From Hyphobacterium sp. CCMP332 (GTDB lineage Bacteria > Bacteroidota > Bacteroidia > Cytophagales > CCMP332): DNA of 64,000 bases. The DNA is taken from the NCBI GenBank assembly GCA_014323545.1, contig CP058647.1:936001-1000000 (forward strand), read 5' to 3'. The position numbers and the translations under genes were made by a program. The notes beneath the pieces are model-generated. The model saw only the letters and a program-made list of their open reading frames with translations, ran no database searches and was not told the DNA's origin. Below, in pieces: positions 27,123 through 35,793 of the stretch. Each line of letters opens with the position of its first letter. The stretch's first letter is position 1.

Positions 27123-29615
27123 CTAGCTCTGCTGATCCTTTGAATTTAAGACCTGCAAATCTATAGGATTTTGGACTTTGGTTTTTAGAAGTGCGATATC
27201 CAATACAGATTTCACATCGCTCACATAGTGAATATTTATCCCTTTGATCATTTCATTTTCAATATCTTCAAAATCCTTTTTATTGCGCTCACACAGAATA
27301 ATATCTTTTACTCCGGCTCTTTTAGCCGCTAAGATTTTTTCTTTAATTCCGCCTACCGGTAATACTTTACCACTCAAGGTGATTTCGCCTGTCATTGCCA
27401 ATTTATTTTTAACCTTTCTTTGAGTAAATAAAGAAGCTATTGAAGTGAATAGCGTAATTCCCGCACTGGGTCCATCTTTAGGAACTGCTCCGGCGGGTAC
27501 GTGAATATGAAGATCAAACTGATCAAAAATGCGATAATCAATTCCCAATTCAGGGGCATGAGCTTTTAAATAGGAAATCGCCGCCATGGCAGATTCCTTC
27601 ATTACATCCCCCAACTGACCTGAAAGGGTTAATTTTCCTTTACCCCGGCTCAAGCTTGACTCTATGTTAAGAATTGTACCGCCGTAAGGTGTCCAGGCGA
27701 GACCTGTAACAATTCCAGCTATTTCATTATTATCGTAAATCTCCTTATCAAATATTTCTGTACCTAAAATTTCGATCACATTTTTTCCACTCAGTTTTGA
27801 ATCAAAATCTTCCTCCATTGCTACGGATTTTGCCGTGCTTCTGGCCAATTCTCCGATTTTTCTTTCTAGCTCCCTAACACCTGATTCTCTGGTGTAGCCT
27901 TCGATCACCTTAGTGATGGCCTCATTATTCATGCTAAATTGAGCTGCCTTTAAGCCATGCGATTTCCTCTGCTTTGGCAATAAATGTTTTTTAGCTATTT
28001 GTACTTTCTCCTCAAGGGTATAACCGGTTATTTCAATTATTTCCATTCGGTCACGAAGTGCAGGCTGAATACTCTCAAGTGAATTTGAAGTAGCCACAAA
28101 TAGAATTTTTGACAGATCGTACTCCACTTCCAGGTAATTATCGACAAATGTGGCATTCTGCTCCGGATCTAAAACTTCAAGCAAGGCCGAAGAAGGATCG
28201 CCTCTGAAATCTGCTCCTACTTTGTCGATTTCATCAAGAATAAAAACTGGATTACTTGAACCTACTTTTTTAATATTTTGAATAATCCTTCCGGGCATGG
28301 CACCTACATAGGTTTTTCTGTGTCCTCTAATTTCTGCTTCATCTCTTATTCCCCCCAATGACATTCTCACATATTTTCGGCCAAGTGCTTTGGCAATCGA
28401 TCTTCCCAATGAGGTTTTACCTACTCCCGGAGGACCGTAAAGACATAAAATTGGAGCTTTCATGTCGTTCTTAAGTTTTAATACCGCCAGGTATTCAAGG
28501 ATTCTGTTTTTTACTTTCTGCAATCCATAATGATCTTCATCAAGTATTTTTTTGGCCCTCTTAAGATCAAAATTGTCCTTTGAATATTCCTCCCAGGGCA
28601 AATCCAACATGAGTTCAGCATAATTCATCGTAACCGGATATTCAGCTGCCTGTGGGTTCATTCTCAACAACTTGTCCAGTTCCTTATTGAAATGAGACTC
28701 AACTTCTTTAGCCCATTTTTTTTCTTTACTCTTAACTCTAAGTTTTTCAACCTCCTGGTCAGGTGTTTCATATCCAAGTTCGTCCTGCAACACTTTTATT
28801 TGTTGACGCAGGAAATAATCCCTTTGCTGTTGGTCTATATCGGTACTAACTTTGGTTTGAATTTCATGCTTCAGTTCCAGCATTTTTACTTCCTTCAACA
28901 TGTATTCGAGCAGTAATGTTGCCCGGTCAACCCCATCTTCAATTTCGAGAAGTTTCTGCTTTTCAGACACCTCTGCACTAATATTCGAACTTAAAAAGTG
29001 AATTAAAAATCCCGGATTTTCAATATTGTCCAAGGCGACCTGCGCCTCCTTTGGAATTTCTGGATTTAATTTCAGAATTTTTTTGGCCGCTTCCTGAATT
29101 GAAGAAATTAAAGCCGAAATTTTCTTGCTGTTTTTATTGGGAAACCTTTCTGCAAGGGTTCTCACTTTGGCTGAGAAAAAAGGATTGGTACTGATAGGGT
29201 CCAAAAGTTCAAACCTTCTTTTTCCTCTGATTATAATGGTTGTATTCCCATCGGGTAAAACCAGCATTTTTACAATATGTGCAACGGTACCAATTCTGTA
29301 AAGATCATTGAAATCTGGATCGTCGGTTTTATTGTTTTTTTGAGTGATTACCCCTATGGTCCTGTCTTGTTTATAGACTTTTTTAACAAGTTTAATTGAC
29401 TTTTCACGTCCAACCGTGATGGGTATAACCATTCCCGGAAATAAAACAGTATTTCTAACGGGTAATATTGGTAAGGCATCAATCTCCTGAACGTCATCCG
29501 GATCGGTATCATCTTCGGGAGAAATTAATGGTATAAAATCTCCGTCATCGTCAATTAATTCTGCTAAAACATATTTATTTGAAACTGTATTATCTGGTTT
29601 TTTCATATCATGCAT
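27123..29615 (-). CDS. lon: ATP-dependent Lon protease
   Basis: An 830-residue LonA. The N-terminal substrate-binding domain begins near EIDALPILPVRNTVLFPGMV (about 43-62). The AAA+ domain has Walker A GPPGVGKTSLGRSIAKALG (about 390) and Walker B VFILDEIDK. The C-terminal protease domain has the Ser-Lys dyad in PKDGPSAG (serine near 715) and GIKEKILAAKRAG (lysine near 758). ATGs at 29615 and 29606 are both possible; the second gives MKKPDNTV. A TGCCATATTGGCA inverted repeat lies 8-20 bases upstream of the first. Lon removes misfolded and regulatory proteins in the cytoplasm. The gene is divergent from the porE-like gene. Confidence 0.96.
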   Translation of the reverse strand: MHDMKKPDNTVSNKYVLAELIDDDGDFIPLISPEDDTDPDDVQEIDALPILPVRNTVLFPGMVIPITVGREKSIKLVKKVYKQDRTIGVITQKNNKTDDPDFNDLYRIGTVAHIVKMLVLPDGNTTIIIRGKRRFELLDPISTNPFFSAKVRTLAERFPNKNSKKISALISSIQEAAKKILKLNPEIPKEAQVALDNIENPGFLIHFLSSNISAEVSEKQKLLEIEDGVDRATLLLEYMLKEVKMLELKHEIQTKVSTDIDQQQRDYFLRQQIKVLQDELGYETPDQEVEKLRVKSKEKKWAKEVESHFNKELDKLLRMNPQAAEYPVTMNYAELMLDLPWEEYSKDNFDLKRAKKILDEDHYGLQKVKNRILEYLAVLKLKNDMKAPILCLYGPPGVGKTSLGRSIAKALGRKYVRMSLGGIRDEAEIRGHRKTYVGAMPGRIIQNIKKVGSSNPVFILDEIDKVGADFRGDPSSALLEVLDPEQNATFVDNYLEVEYDLSKILFVATSNSLESIQPALRDRMEIIEITGYTLEEKVQIAKKHLLPKQRKSHGLKAAQFSMNNEAITKVIEGYTRESGVRELERKIGELARSTAKSVAMEEDFDSKLSGKNVIEILGTEIFDKEIYDNNEIAGIVTGLAWTPYGGTILNIESSLSRGKGKLTLSGQLGDVMKESAMAAISYLKAHAPELGIDYRIFDQFDLHIHVPAGAVPKDGPSAGITLFTSIASLFTQRKVKNKLAMTGEITLSGKVLPVGGIKEKILAAKRAGVKDIILCERNKKDFEDIENEMIKGINIHYVSDVKSVLDIALLKTKVQNPIDLQVLNSKDQQS

Positions 29616-29622
29616 GAGAAAT

Positions 29623-29635
29623 TGCCATATTGGCA
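29623..29635. promoter_or_regulatory. Candidate stress-response operator before lon
   Basis: TGCCA-TAT-TGGCA is a perfect inverted repeat with a three-base spacer, directly upstream of lon. It matches, in spacing and core bases, the GGTCA-TTT-TGTC elements found twice before clpB. A common heat-shock-type control is inferred; the binding protein is unknown. Confidence 0.5.
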
Positions 29636-29644
29636 GTAAAATGT

Positions 29645-29656
29645 ATCAATATTGAT
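29645..29656. promoter_or_regulatory. Perfect 12-bp palindrome between lon and the porE-like gene
   Basis: ATCAATATTGAT is a perfect palindrome in the 87-base divergent intergenic region, 10 bases from the TGCCA/TGGCA repeat. It is AT-rich, so chance is possible, but its position suits a regulator of either gene. Confidence 0.35.
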
Positions 29657-29702
29657 CTGCATTTTACTTTCATAAATTGAATTATATTTTGGTGCAATAG
29701 CT

Positions 29703-31739
29703 ATGCCAAAAAAGGGACTAAGAGAAAATGTATTAAATTTGAAAAAGAGGTTTATTGGCCACTTTTATGACAATTTCAATTTGAGATCATTTTCCGGAAA
29801 ATTTTACTGTATTATCTTATTGATTTGTGGAGTCGCCTTAACCACTACCTTTTCTATGCCTGAAGGCCCAAAAAATAGAGATGTAGTGGCTCAATCCCAG
29901 TCTTCAGAGTTTTATCAACCTTTTGAATTCTCAAATATTGGCAACATCCCCTATTATTATAAAAAAGGCAAAGTCAAAAAAATACTTAGGCTTCAAAAGA
30001 AAAATAAAATATCAAAACTGATCAGGGAGCTGGAAAAATATATCAGTCAATTTGGCATACAAAATTTTTATAAGAACACGGATATGATGTGGCGATTGGG
30101 GCAATTGTATGAAAATACGGGCAGACTGGAAGATGCAAAAGTGGTTTATCGCTATGTATTAAGACATAAAAGAGACAGCGTTCAAAAAGTGCGAATTTTT
30201 TACGATTCTCTAACGGTACTTGACAAAGAGTACTACGTTCCGATTCAATATTATTATGACCTCGTCGGTACAGACGAATCAACAGATACCTTACACCCTC
30301 CTGATATTTATTTGAATATGGGCGAAGACGTCAACTCACTCGCTTCAGATTATGGCCCAACCATCAACTTAAAGGGAGATGTTCTTATTTTTTCTTCCAG
30401 ACGAAATGAAGTTAAGGAAGCTTTTGGATACCGGCAGGATGAAGACCTCTATGTCACTGAAAAGTGGAACGATCACTGGGTATGGGCGGAACCATTGACC
30501 GATATTAATTCTCAATACAATGAAGGTTCACCTTTTCTTTCAAGGGACGAAAAAACATTGCTATTTGTAAAATGCGATTGCCCCGATTGCTACGGCGACT
30601 GCGATATATTTCAGGCGAGGAAAAGAGAAGATTCCACCTGGGGCTACATAAAAAATTTAGGCGTTACCATTAACAGCAAAGCATGGGATTCCCAACCTAC
30701 CTTATCGCATTCCGGAGATACACTCTTTTTTTCATCTGACAGACTGGGAGGGTTTGGTTTATCTGATATTTATTATTCCATAAAAGACAAAGAGGGAAAA
30801 TGGATGCCGGCAAAAAATATAGGGCCAAAAATCAATACGAGGAAAAGTGAAGTAAGTCCATATTTTCACCCCAAGGAGAATGTATTGTACTTTAGTTCCA
30901 ATGGTCAAATAGTTAATTTCGGAAGCTTTGATATTTATAAAACAAGATTGGGAAGCGAACACAAGTTTTCAGAACCAAAGAATATAGGACCTTTAGTAAA
31001 TGGTGAAGGCAGTGAATATTATTTTACTATCGATAGTAAATCTGAACATCTCTATTACGCTCGCTCAGAAGCGGATGATATTGACAATTTGGATCTTCAT
31101 TCTTTTCCATTGCCTATGGGGGCTCAACCTAAAGCTACAACCAAGTTTAAAGGTACCGTATTGGATACGGCTACAGGTCTTCCCTTAAAAGGAATCGCAT
31201 CAGTCATCGATCTTGAAAAAGGTATTGCCATAGCCCCTAAATATCTGAGACCCGATGGCAGCTTTGAATTTGATTTGATCAATAACGGAACATATCTTTT
31301 AGTCATTCAGGGCGAAGATTTTTTTAGAATCGAAGAAATTTTTGAATTAGACGGAGATACAGAACGTCTATTTTCAACCAATCCCATCTCTAGCAAACTC
31401 AAATTTGAATCCATTGAATTTCTTCAAGGAGATTCAACCATATTGCCATCTATGGAGGATGATATTTATAAGGTAATAGAATTTTTATTGGATCATCCGG
31501 ATTTTAACCTGAGAATATCAGGACATACTGATTCTCAGGGCGATTCAGAAGCAAATCACCGTTTGTCACATTCCAGGGCAAATGCAATTAAAAATTACAT
31601 CATAGAAAATGGCCGAATAGAATCCAATCGAATTGAGGCCATTGGATACGGATTTGACAAACCAATTGTTAAAATTGAGAAAAGTGATGAAGACCGACAC
31701 CTAAACCGCCGGGTTGAGTTTGAAATCTTTCGCGATTAA
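29703..31739 (+). CDS. PorE-like T9SS protein (TPR, PD40 propeller, CRD and OmpA domains)
   Basis: A 678-residue protein with four modules in the order described for PorE, the peptidoglycan-binding T9SS component. A membrane or signal segment (about 36-55) is followed by a helical TPR-like region (70-170), a PD40/WD40-like propeller (about 205-460, with repeated LIFSSRR, LLFVKCD, LFFSSDRLGG and LYFSSNG strands), a carboxypeptidase-regulatory-like domain (KGTVLDTATGLPL, about 480-545) and an OmpA C-terminal domain (ISGHTDSQGDSEANHRLS, about 600-678) that should bind peptidoglycan. The N-terminal segment lacks an obvious lipobox. It ends four bases into the convergent rseP gene. Similar multi-module OmpA proteins exist outside T9SS, so the PorE label is likely but not certain. 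Confidence 0.72.
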   Translation: MPKKGLRENVLNLKKRFIGHFYDNFNLRSFSGKFYCIILLICGVALTTTFSMPEGPKNRDVVAQSQSSEFYQPFEFSNIGNIPYYYKKGKVKKILRLQKKNKISKLIRELEKYISQFGIQNFYKNTDMMWRLGQLYENTGRLEDAKVVYRYVLRHKRDSVQKVRIFYDSLTVLDKEYYVPIQYYYDLVGTDESTDTLHPPDIYLNMGEDVNSLASDYGPTINLKGDVLIFSSRRNEVKEAFGYRQDEDLYVTEKWNDHWVWAEPLTDINSQYNEGSPFLSRDEKTLLFVKCDCPDCYGDCDIFQARKREDSTWGYIKNLGVTINSKAWDSQPTLSHSGDTLFFSSDRLGGFGLSDIYYSIKDKEGKWMPAKNIGPKINTRKSEVSPYFHPKENVLYFSSNGQIVNFGSFDIYKTRLGSEHKFSEPKNIGPLVNGEGSEYYFTIDSKSEHLYYARSEADDIDNLDLHSFPLPMGAQPKATTKFKGTVLDTATGLPLKGIASVIDLEKGIAIAPKYLRPDGSFEFDLINNGTYLLVIQGEDFFRIEEIFELDGDTERLFSTNPISSKLKFESIEFLQGDSTILPSMEDDIYKVIEFLLDHPDFNLRISGHTDSQGDSEANHRLSHSRANAIKNYIIENGRIESNRIEAIGYGFDKPIVKIEKSDEDRHLNRRVEFEIFRD

Positions 31740-33046
31740 AAAATCACTTTTATAATATCATTGAATATGGCAAAGCCCATAATTCCAAGAAGAATTACCA
31801 TACCAATTTTTTGAGCCACTTCCAGAAATTTCAATGAAGGCGCCCTTCCGGATACTATTTCAAATAGAAGAAATACAACATGTCCACCATCAAGAGCGGG
31901 AATTGGAAGTAAATTCATAAAGGCCAAAACCATGGATAAGAGGCCCGTTATATACCAGAATTTTTGCCAAATCCACTGACCTCCAAAAAACTTGGCAATT
32001 CCAATAGGGCCTGAAATTGCCTTATCGGCTGCCACATCCCCGCTAAAAATTTTGCCAAATCCTTTTATGTTATCATAAACCACGGTAAAAGCCATTCCAG
32101 CACCTTTTGGAATGCTTTCGAAAAAGCCATATTCTACAGTTGATTTTTGAAGTAATGATTCTGAATAAAATCCCAACTTACCATCTTCCCCAACTTCAAA
32201 TTCTTTTTCAAGATTTTCACCATTTCTTGAAATTTTTGCGTTGACGGTATTTCCTTTGTTCTCCGAAAGAACATCTACTAAAGTCTGAAAATAATTTACT
32301 TCAATACCATTTACAGAAATAATTTTATCTCCTGTTTGTAATCCCCCTTTATCCGCAACGCTTCCTTTCAAAACTTCACCTACAATAAATGGCTCAAGAG
32401 GAGAAATAAAGGGTTCGTCACTTTCTATTTTCTTCGAAATAAAATCGTCAGGTACTTCCACAATGACTTCGCTTCCGTCGCGCAATACAGTGAAAAAGGC
32501 ATTTGACTCCAATAAAACTTTACTACCCTGAACTTCCGCAAAATCATCAAAGTCTTCTCCATTTATTTTAACGATTTTATCTCCTGTTTTTAATCCTATC
32601 TCCTCGGCTAAAGAATGGGCATATATTCCATGCTTATTGACCTCATCTTTGGAAATAAAAGTTTCGCCATAGCTAAATTTCAGCATAGCAAAAATTACGA
32701 TACCTGTAATTACATTGACGATTATTCCACCGAGCATCACGATTAATCTCTGCCAGGCGGGTTTAGCCCTGAATTCCCATGGTTCGGGATGTGATTCCAT
32801 TTTATCTGTATCGAGAGATTCATCCACCATCCCGGCAATTTTTACAAAGCCCCCCAATGGAATAGCACCGATTGAATATTCGGTTTCGCCGTATTTTATT
32901 CCCCAAATTTTTGGTGGAAAACCAATGGAATACTTTTCCACTCTCATCCCAAAAACCTTGGCAGCTATAAGGTGTCCCAATTCGTGTAATCCTACTAAAA
33001 TGGACAGTCCCAGCAACAGCTGGCCCGTCATAATTAATCCTTCCAT
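31736..33046 (-). CDS. rseP: RIP metalloprotease RseP (site-2 protease)
   Basis: A 436-residue intramembrane M50 protease that cleaves membrane-bound anti-sigma factors or signal-peptide remnants. The zinc motif HELGH is at 21-25 in the first membrane segment (ILVGLHELGHLIAAKVFG). Two PDZ-like domains lie between about 130 and 300 (GLKTGDKIVKINGEDF and GLQTGDKIISVNGIEV). The third zinc ligand is in LLPIPALDGGHVVF near the C-terminus. The N-terminal MEGLIMTGQ matches relatives, which supports the 33046 start even though it overlaps the dxr 3' end by 13 bases. It is the last gene of the GH3-dxr-rseP unit. Confidence 0.95.
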   Translation of the reverse strand: MEGLIMTGQLLLGLSILVGLHELGHLIAAKVFGMRVEKYSIGFPPKIWGIKYGETEYSIGAIPLGGFVKIAGMVDESLDTDKMESHPEPWEFRAKPAWQRLIVMLGGIIVNVITGIVIFAMLKFSYGETFISKDEVNKHGIYAHSLAEEIGLKTGDKIVKINGEDFDDFAEVQGSKVLLESNAFFTVLRDGSEVIVEVPDDFISKKIESDEPFISPLEPFIVGEVLKGSVADKGGLQTGDKIISVNGIEVNYFQTLVDVLSENKGNTVNAKISRNGENLEKEFEVGEDGKLGFYSESLLQKSTVEYGFFESIPKGAGMAFTVVYDNIKGFGKIFSGDVAADKAISGPIGIAKFFGGQWIWQKFWYITGLLSMVLAFMNLLPIPALDGGHVVFLLFEIVSGRAPSLKFLEVAQKIGMVILLGIMGFAIFNDIIKVIF

Positions 33047-34212
33047 CTATTTAAATATTCCTTTGCTATAATTCTTGTTTCCCTATCTGCACTAACATAA
33101 TCCTCATAATTTGGATGAGCAATGTATGTTATTTTATTCATGCAATGCTCTATTAAGTCTGACATTGCTAAAAATCCAATTTTATTATTTAAAAACCCCT
33201 CAACAGCAATTTCGTTTGCTGCGTTCAAAACACAAGGCACAATACCCGCTTTTTTTAAGGCCTCGAATGCCAGCTTTAGATTTTTAAAAGTATCAAAATC
33301 CGGTTCTTCAAAAGTAAACATGGGGTAATTCTTGAAATTAAATCTTGGCACATCAGATTCCAGTCTTAAAGGGTGGCTCAAGGCGTATTGTATTGGAATA
33401 CGCATATCAGGAATACCCAATTGTGCCTTGATCGAGCTGTCCTTGAATTGTACCATGCTGTGAATAACCGATTGCGGGTGAACCACAACTTCTACCTGAT
33501 CTTCATGTAAACCAAAAAGCCACTTTGCTTCTATAACCTCCAGACCTTTATTCATTAAAGTGGCAGAATCTATGGTAATCTTCGAGCCCATATTCCAATT
33601 TGGATGGTTCAGTGCCTCTTGAATACTTACATTTTCCAGTTGCTCTCTTTTCTTTCCTCTAAATGGTCCTCCTGAGGCTGTCAAATATATTTTTTCGATA
33701 TTCTCTTCCTCTTCTCCGATCATGCATTGAAAAATAGCAGAGTGTTCTGAGTCTACAGGGTAAATCTCACAGTCATATTTATCCGCTAATTTTTTTATCA
33801 ATTCTCCGGCAACAACTAAGGTTTCCTTATTGGCCAGTGCAATGTGTTTACCTTTTTCCAGTGCCTTTATGGTTGGTCTTAAGCCGGCATAGCCAACCAA
33901 GGCCGTTAAAACCACATCGAGTTCATTGATCTGAACTACATCAGAGATGGCGTCTTCACCGGAATGAACGTTAACAAATTCTTTTTTTAATGCATTTTTG
34001 ACTTGTTGGTATTTATCTTTATTGGCAATTACAACATGCTCCGGCTGGAATTCCAAAGCCTGACTAATTAATAGTTCTGCGTTATTATTTGCAGTCAGGA
34101 CATTGATATTAAATTTCCCCGGATAATTTCGCACCACCTCCAGAGCCTGTGTTCCTATAGATCCGGTAGATCCTAAAATTCCGATATTTCTTGGAAATAG
34201 ATTTAGATTCAT
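33034..34212 (-). CDS. dxr: 1-deoxy-D-xylulose-5-phosphate reductoisomerase
   Basis: The second enzyme of the MEP isoprenoid pathway, making 2-C-methyl-D-erythritol 4-phosphate with NADPH. It has the normal 392 residues. Visible motifs are GILGSTGSIGTQALEVV (NADPH binding, about 11-27), LANKETLVVAGE, PVDSEHSAIFQC (metal-binding acidic residues), LTASGGPFRG and GSKITIDSATLMNKGLEVIEA. It overlaps rseP at one end and GH3 at the other (four bases, ATGA). dxr-rseP pairing is a common bacterial arrangement. Confidence 0.96.
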   Translation of the reverse strand: MNLNLFPRNIGILGSTGSIGTQALEVVRNYPGKFNINVLTANNNAELLISQALEFQPEHVVIANKDKYQQVKNALKKEFVNVHSGEDAISDVVQINELDVVLTALVGYAGLRPTIKALEKGKHIALANKETLVVAGELIKKLADKYDCEIYPVDSEHSAIFQCMIGEEEENIEKIYLTASGGPFRGKKREQLENVSIQEALNHPNWNMGSKITIDSATLMNKGLEVIEAKWLFGLHEDQVEVVVHPQSVIHSMVQFKDSSIKAQLGIPDMRIPIQYALSHPLRLESDVPRFNFKNYPMFTFEEPDFDTFKNLKLAFEALKKAGIVPCVLNAANEIAVEGFLNNKIGFLAMSDLIEHCMNKITYIAHPNYEDYVSADRETRIIAKEYLNRWKD

Positions 34213-35714
34213 TTTTGATTTAGCGCAAATTCTGTAAGACCATCTGCAAATTTTCTGTCATTTGATAATCGCGGGACTTTATTCTGACCTCCCAGTTTTC
34301 CATTTTTTTTCATAAATCTGATAAACGCATCGGGTTGCAAAATTGCAACTTCAAGATTCTTAAGAATATTGCCCTGGATGAGATCATCGTAGTATGAATT
34401 TAGTCGGCAAAGTTGCAAATTTAATTCCTTTTCGAAAGAAGTAATATTGTTTGGTTGTTTTGAGAAGGAAATAAACCATTCATGACAACTGAGACCCTTT
34501 TCAGGATTAATTTTTGGAGCAACTGTGAATTCAACTATCTCGCATTCCGTGAATTTTTTAATCGTCTCGTTCAAAGCCTTTTCCACTTCTTCTGCAATTA
34601 CATGTTCGCCAAAAGCTGATATAAAATGTTTGACCCTACCCGTTACAACGATTCTGTATGGTGATTTTGAAACAAATTTGACAGTATCGCCAATCAAATA
34701 AGCCCATAAACCGGCATTGCTATTTATTATTATTGCATAGTTTTTATCAAGTTCCACGTCTTCAATGCAATATCTTTTAGGGTTTTCATTCTGAATTTCT
34801 TCGAGTGGCACAAATTCATAGAATATCCCCGAATTTAACTGGAGCAGCAAGCCCTCTTCATTCTGGCTGTCCTGAAAAGCAAAAAATCCTTCTGATGCCG
34901 GATAGGTTTCAATGGCATCAATTTCCTTTCCAATACTTTCGAACAATTTATTGCTATAAGGTTTGAAATTGACACCCCCATGAACGATCAGAGAAAGATT
35001 TGGGAAAATTTCTGAAATTGGCCGCTTATATTTTTCAATTAACCTATCAAAATACATTTGAATCCAGGGAGGAATTCCTGAAATAAGTCGCATATCAGCC
35101 TCACCCGTTTCCTCAATTATTTTATCCAACTTAGCTTCCCAATCCTCTATACAATTTGTCTCGTAGCTTGGTTTCTGGTTTCTTCTAAGATATTGTGGTA
35201 TATGATGGTTGACAATTCCGGATAACCTTCCGGTTGGAATATCACCTTCCATATTTAACTCAGGACTTCCCGATAAAAAAATCATTTGCCCGTCAACAAA
35301 TGAGCTGTTTTCTGATTCTCTAATGTAGCTGAGAAGAGCGTTTCTTGCAGAATTAATATGATTGGGAATGGAACTTTTGGTAATTGGAATATATTTTGAG
35401 CCCGAAGTTGTACCGGAAGTTTTGGCAAAATAAATCGGACGACCTTTCCAAAGCACATCACTTTCCCCCGCACGGATCTTGTCAATGTATGGCCTTAATT
35501 GTTCATAATCCCTTAAGGGTACCCGTTCTTGAAACTCTTTTACGCTTCTGATATGTTTAAAGCCGTGATCTTCACCAAACAAAGTTTCTCTTCCCTGGAC
35601 AATGAGATTCTCAAAAGTTCGTTTTTGATGCATCGCAGGTTTTTGTGCCCATTTACGTTGTTGATTAACAACGTACTTTGCAAAAGGAATACTTAGCCAA
35701 CTTTTTATGCCCAT
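34209..35714 (-). CDS. GH3-family acyl-adenylate-forming protein
   Basis: A 501-residue member of the GH3 (auxin-responsive promoter) family, which in plants conjugates amino acids to acyl acids such as jasmonate or indole-acetate through an acyl-adenylate. The ATP-binding loop FAKTSGTTSGSKYIPIT (about 104-120) is intact. Further matches are YPASEGFFAFQD, LIGDTVKFVSKSPYRI and VTGRVKHFISAFGEHV. No signal peptide. Bacterial GH3 proteins are widespread in Bacteroidota, but their substrate is unknown. It is the first gene of an operon with dxr and rseP (four-base overlap), which suggests constitutive expression but not a specific pathway. Confidence 0.88.
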   Translation of the reverse strand: MGIKSWLSIPFAKYVVNQQRKWAQKPAMHQKRTFENLIVQGRETLFGEDHGFKHIRSVKEFQERVPLRDYEQLRPYIDKIRAGESDVLWKGRPIYFAKTSGTTSGSKYIPITKSSIPNHINSARNALLSYIRESENSSFVDGQMIFLSGSPELNMEGDIPTGRLSGIVNHHIPQYLRRNQKPSYETNCIEDWEAKLDKIIEETGEADMRLISGIPPWIQMYFDRLIEKYKRPISEIFPNLSLIVHGGVNFKPYSNKLFESIGKEIDAIETYPASEGFFAFQDSQNEEGLLLQLNSGIFYEFVPLEEIQNENPKRYCIEDVELDKNYAIIINSNAGLWAYLIGDTVKFVSKSPYRIVVTGRVKHFISAFGEHVIAEEVEKALNETIKKFTECEIVEFTVAPKINPEKGLSCHEWFISFSKQPNNITSFEKELNLQLCRLNSYYDDLIQGNILKNLEVAILQPDAFIRFMKKNGKLGGQNKVPRLSNDRKFADGLTEFALNQK

Positions 35715-35793
35715 TAGAATTTTAAAAGATACAGAACTTCTTAGGTTTTCAAAGACTTATTAATATTGCAATGATCGTGAGCAAAATTGAAAA

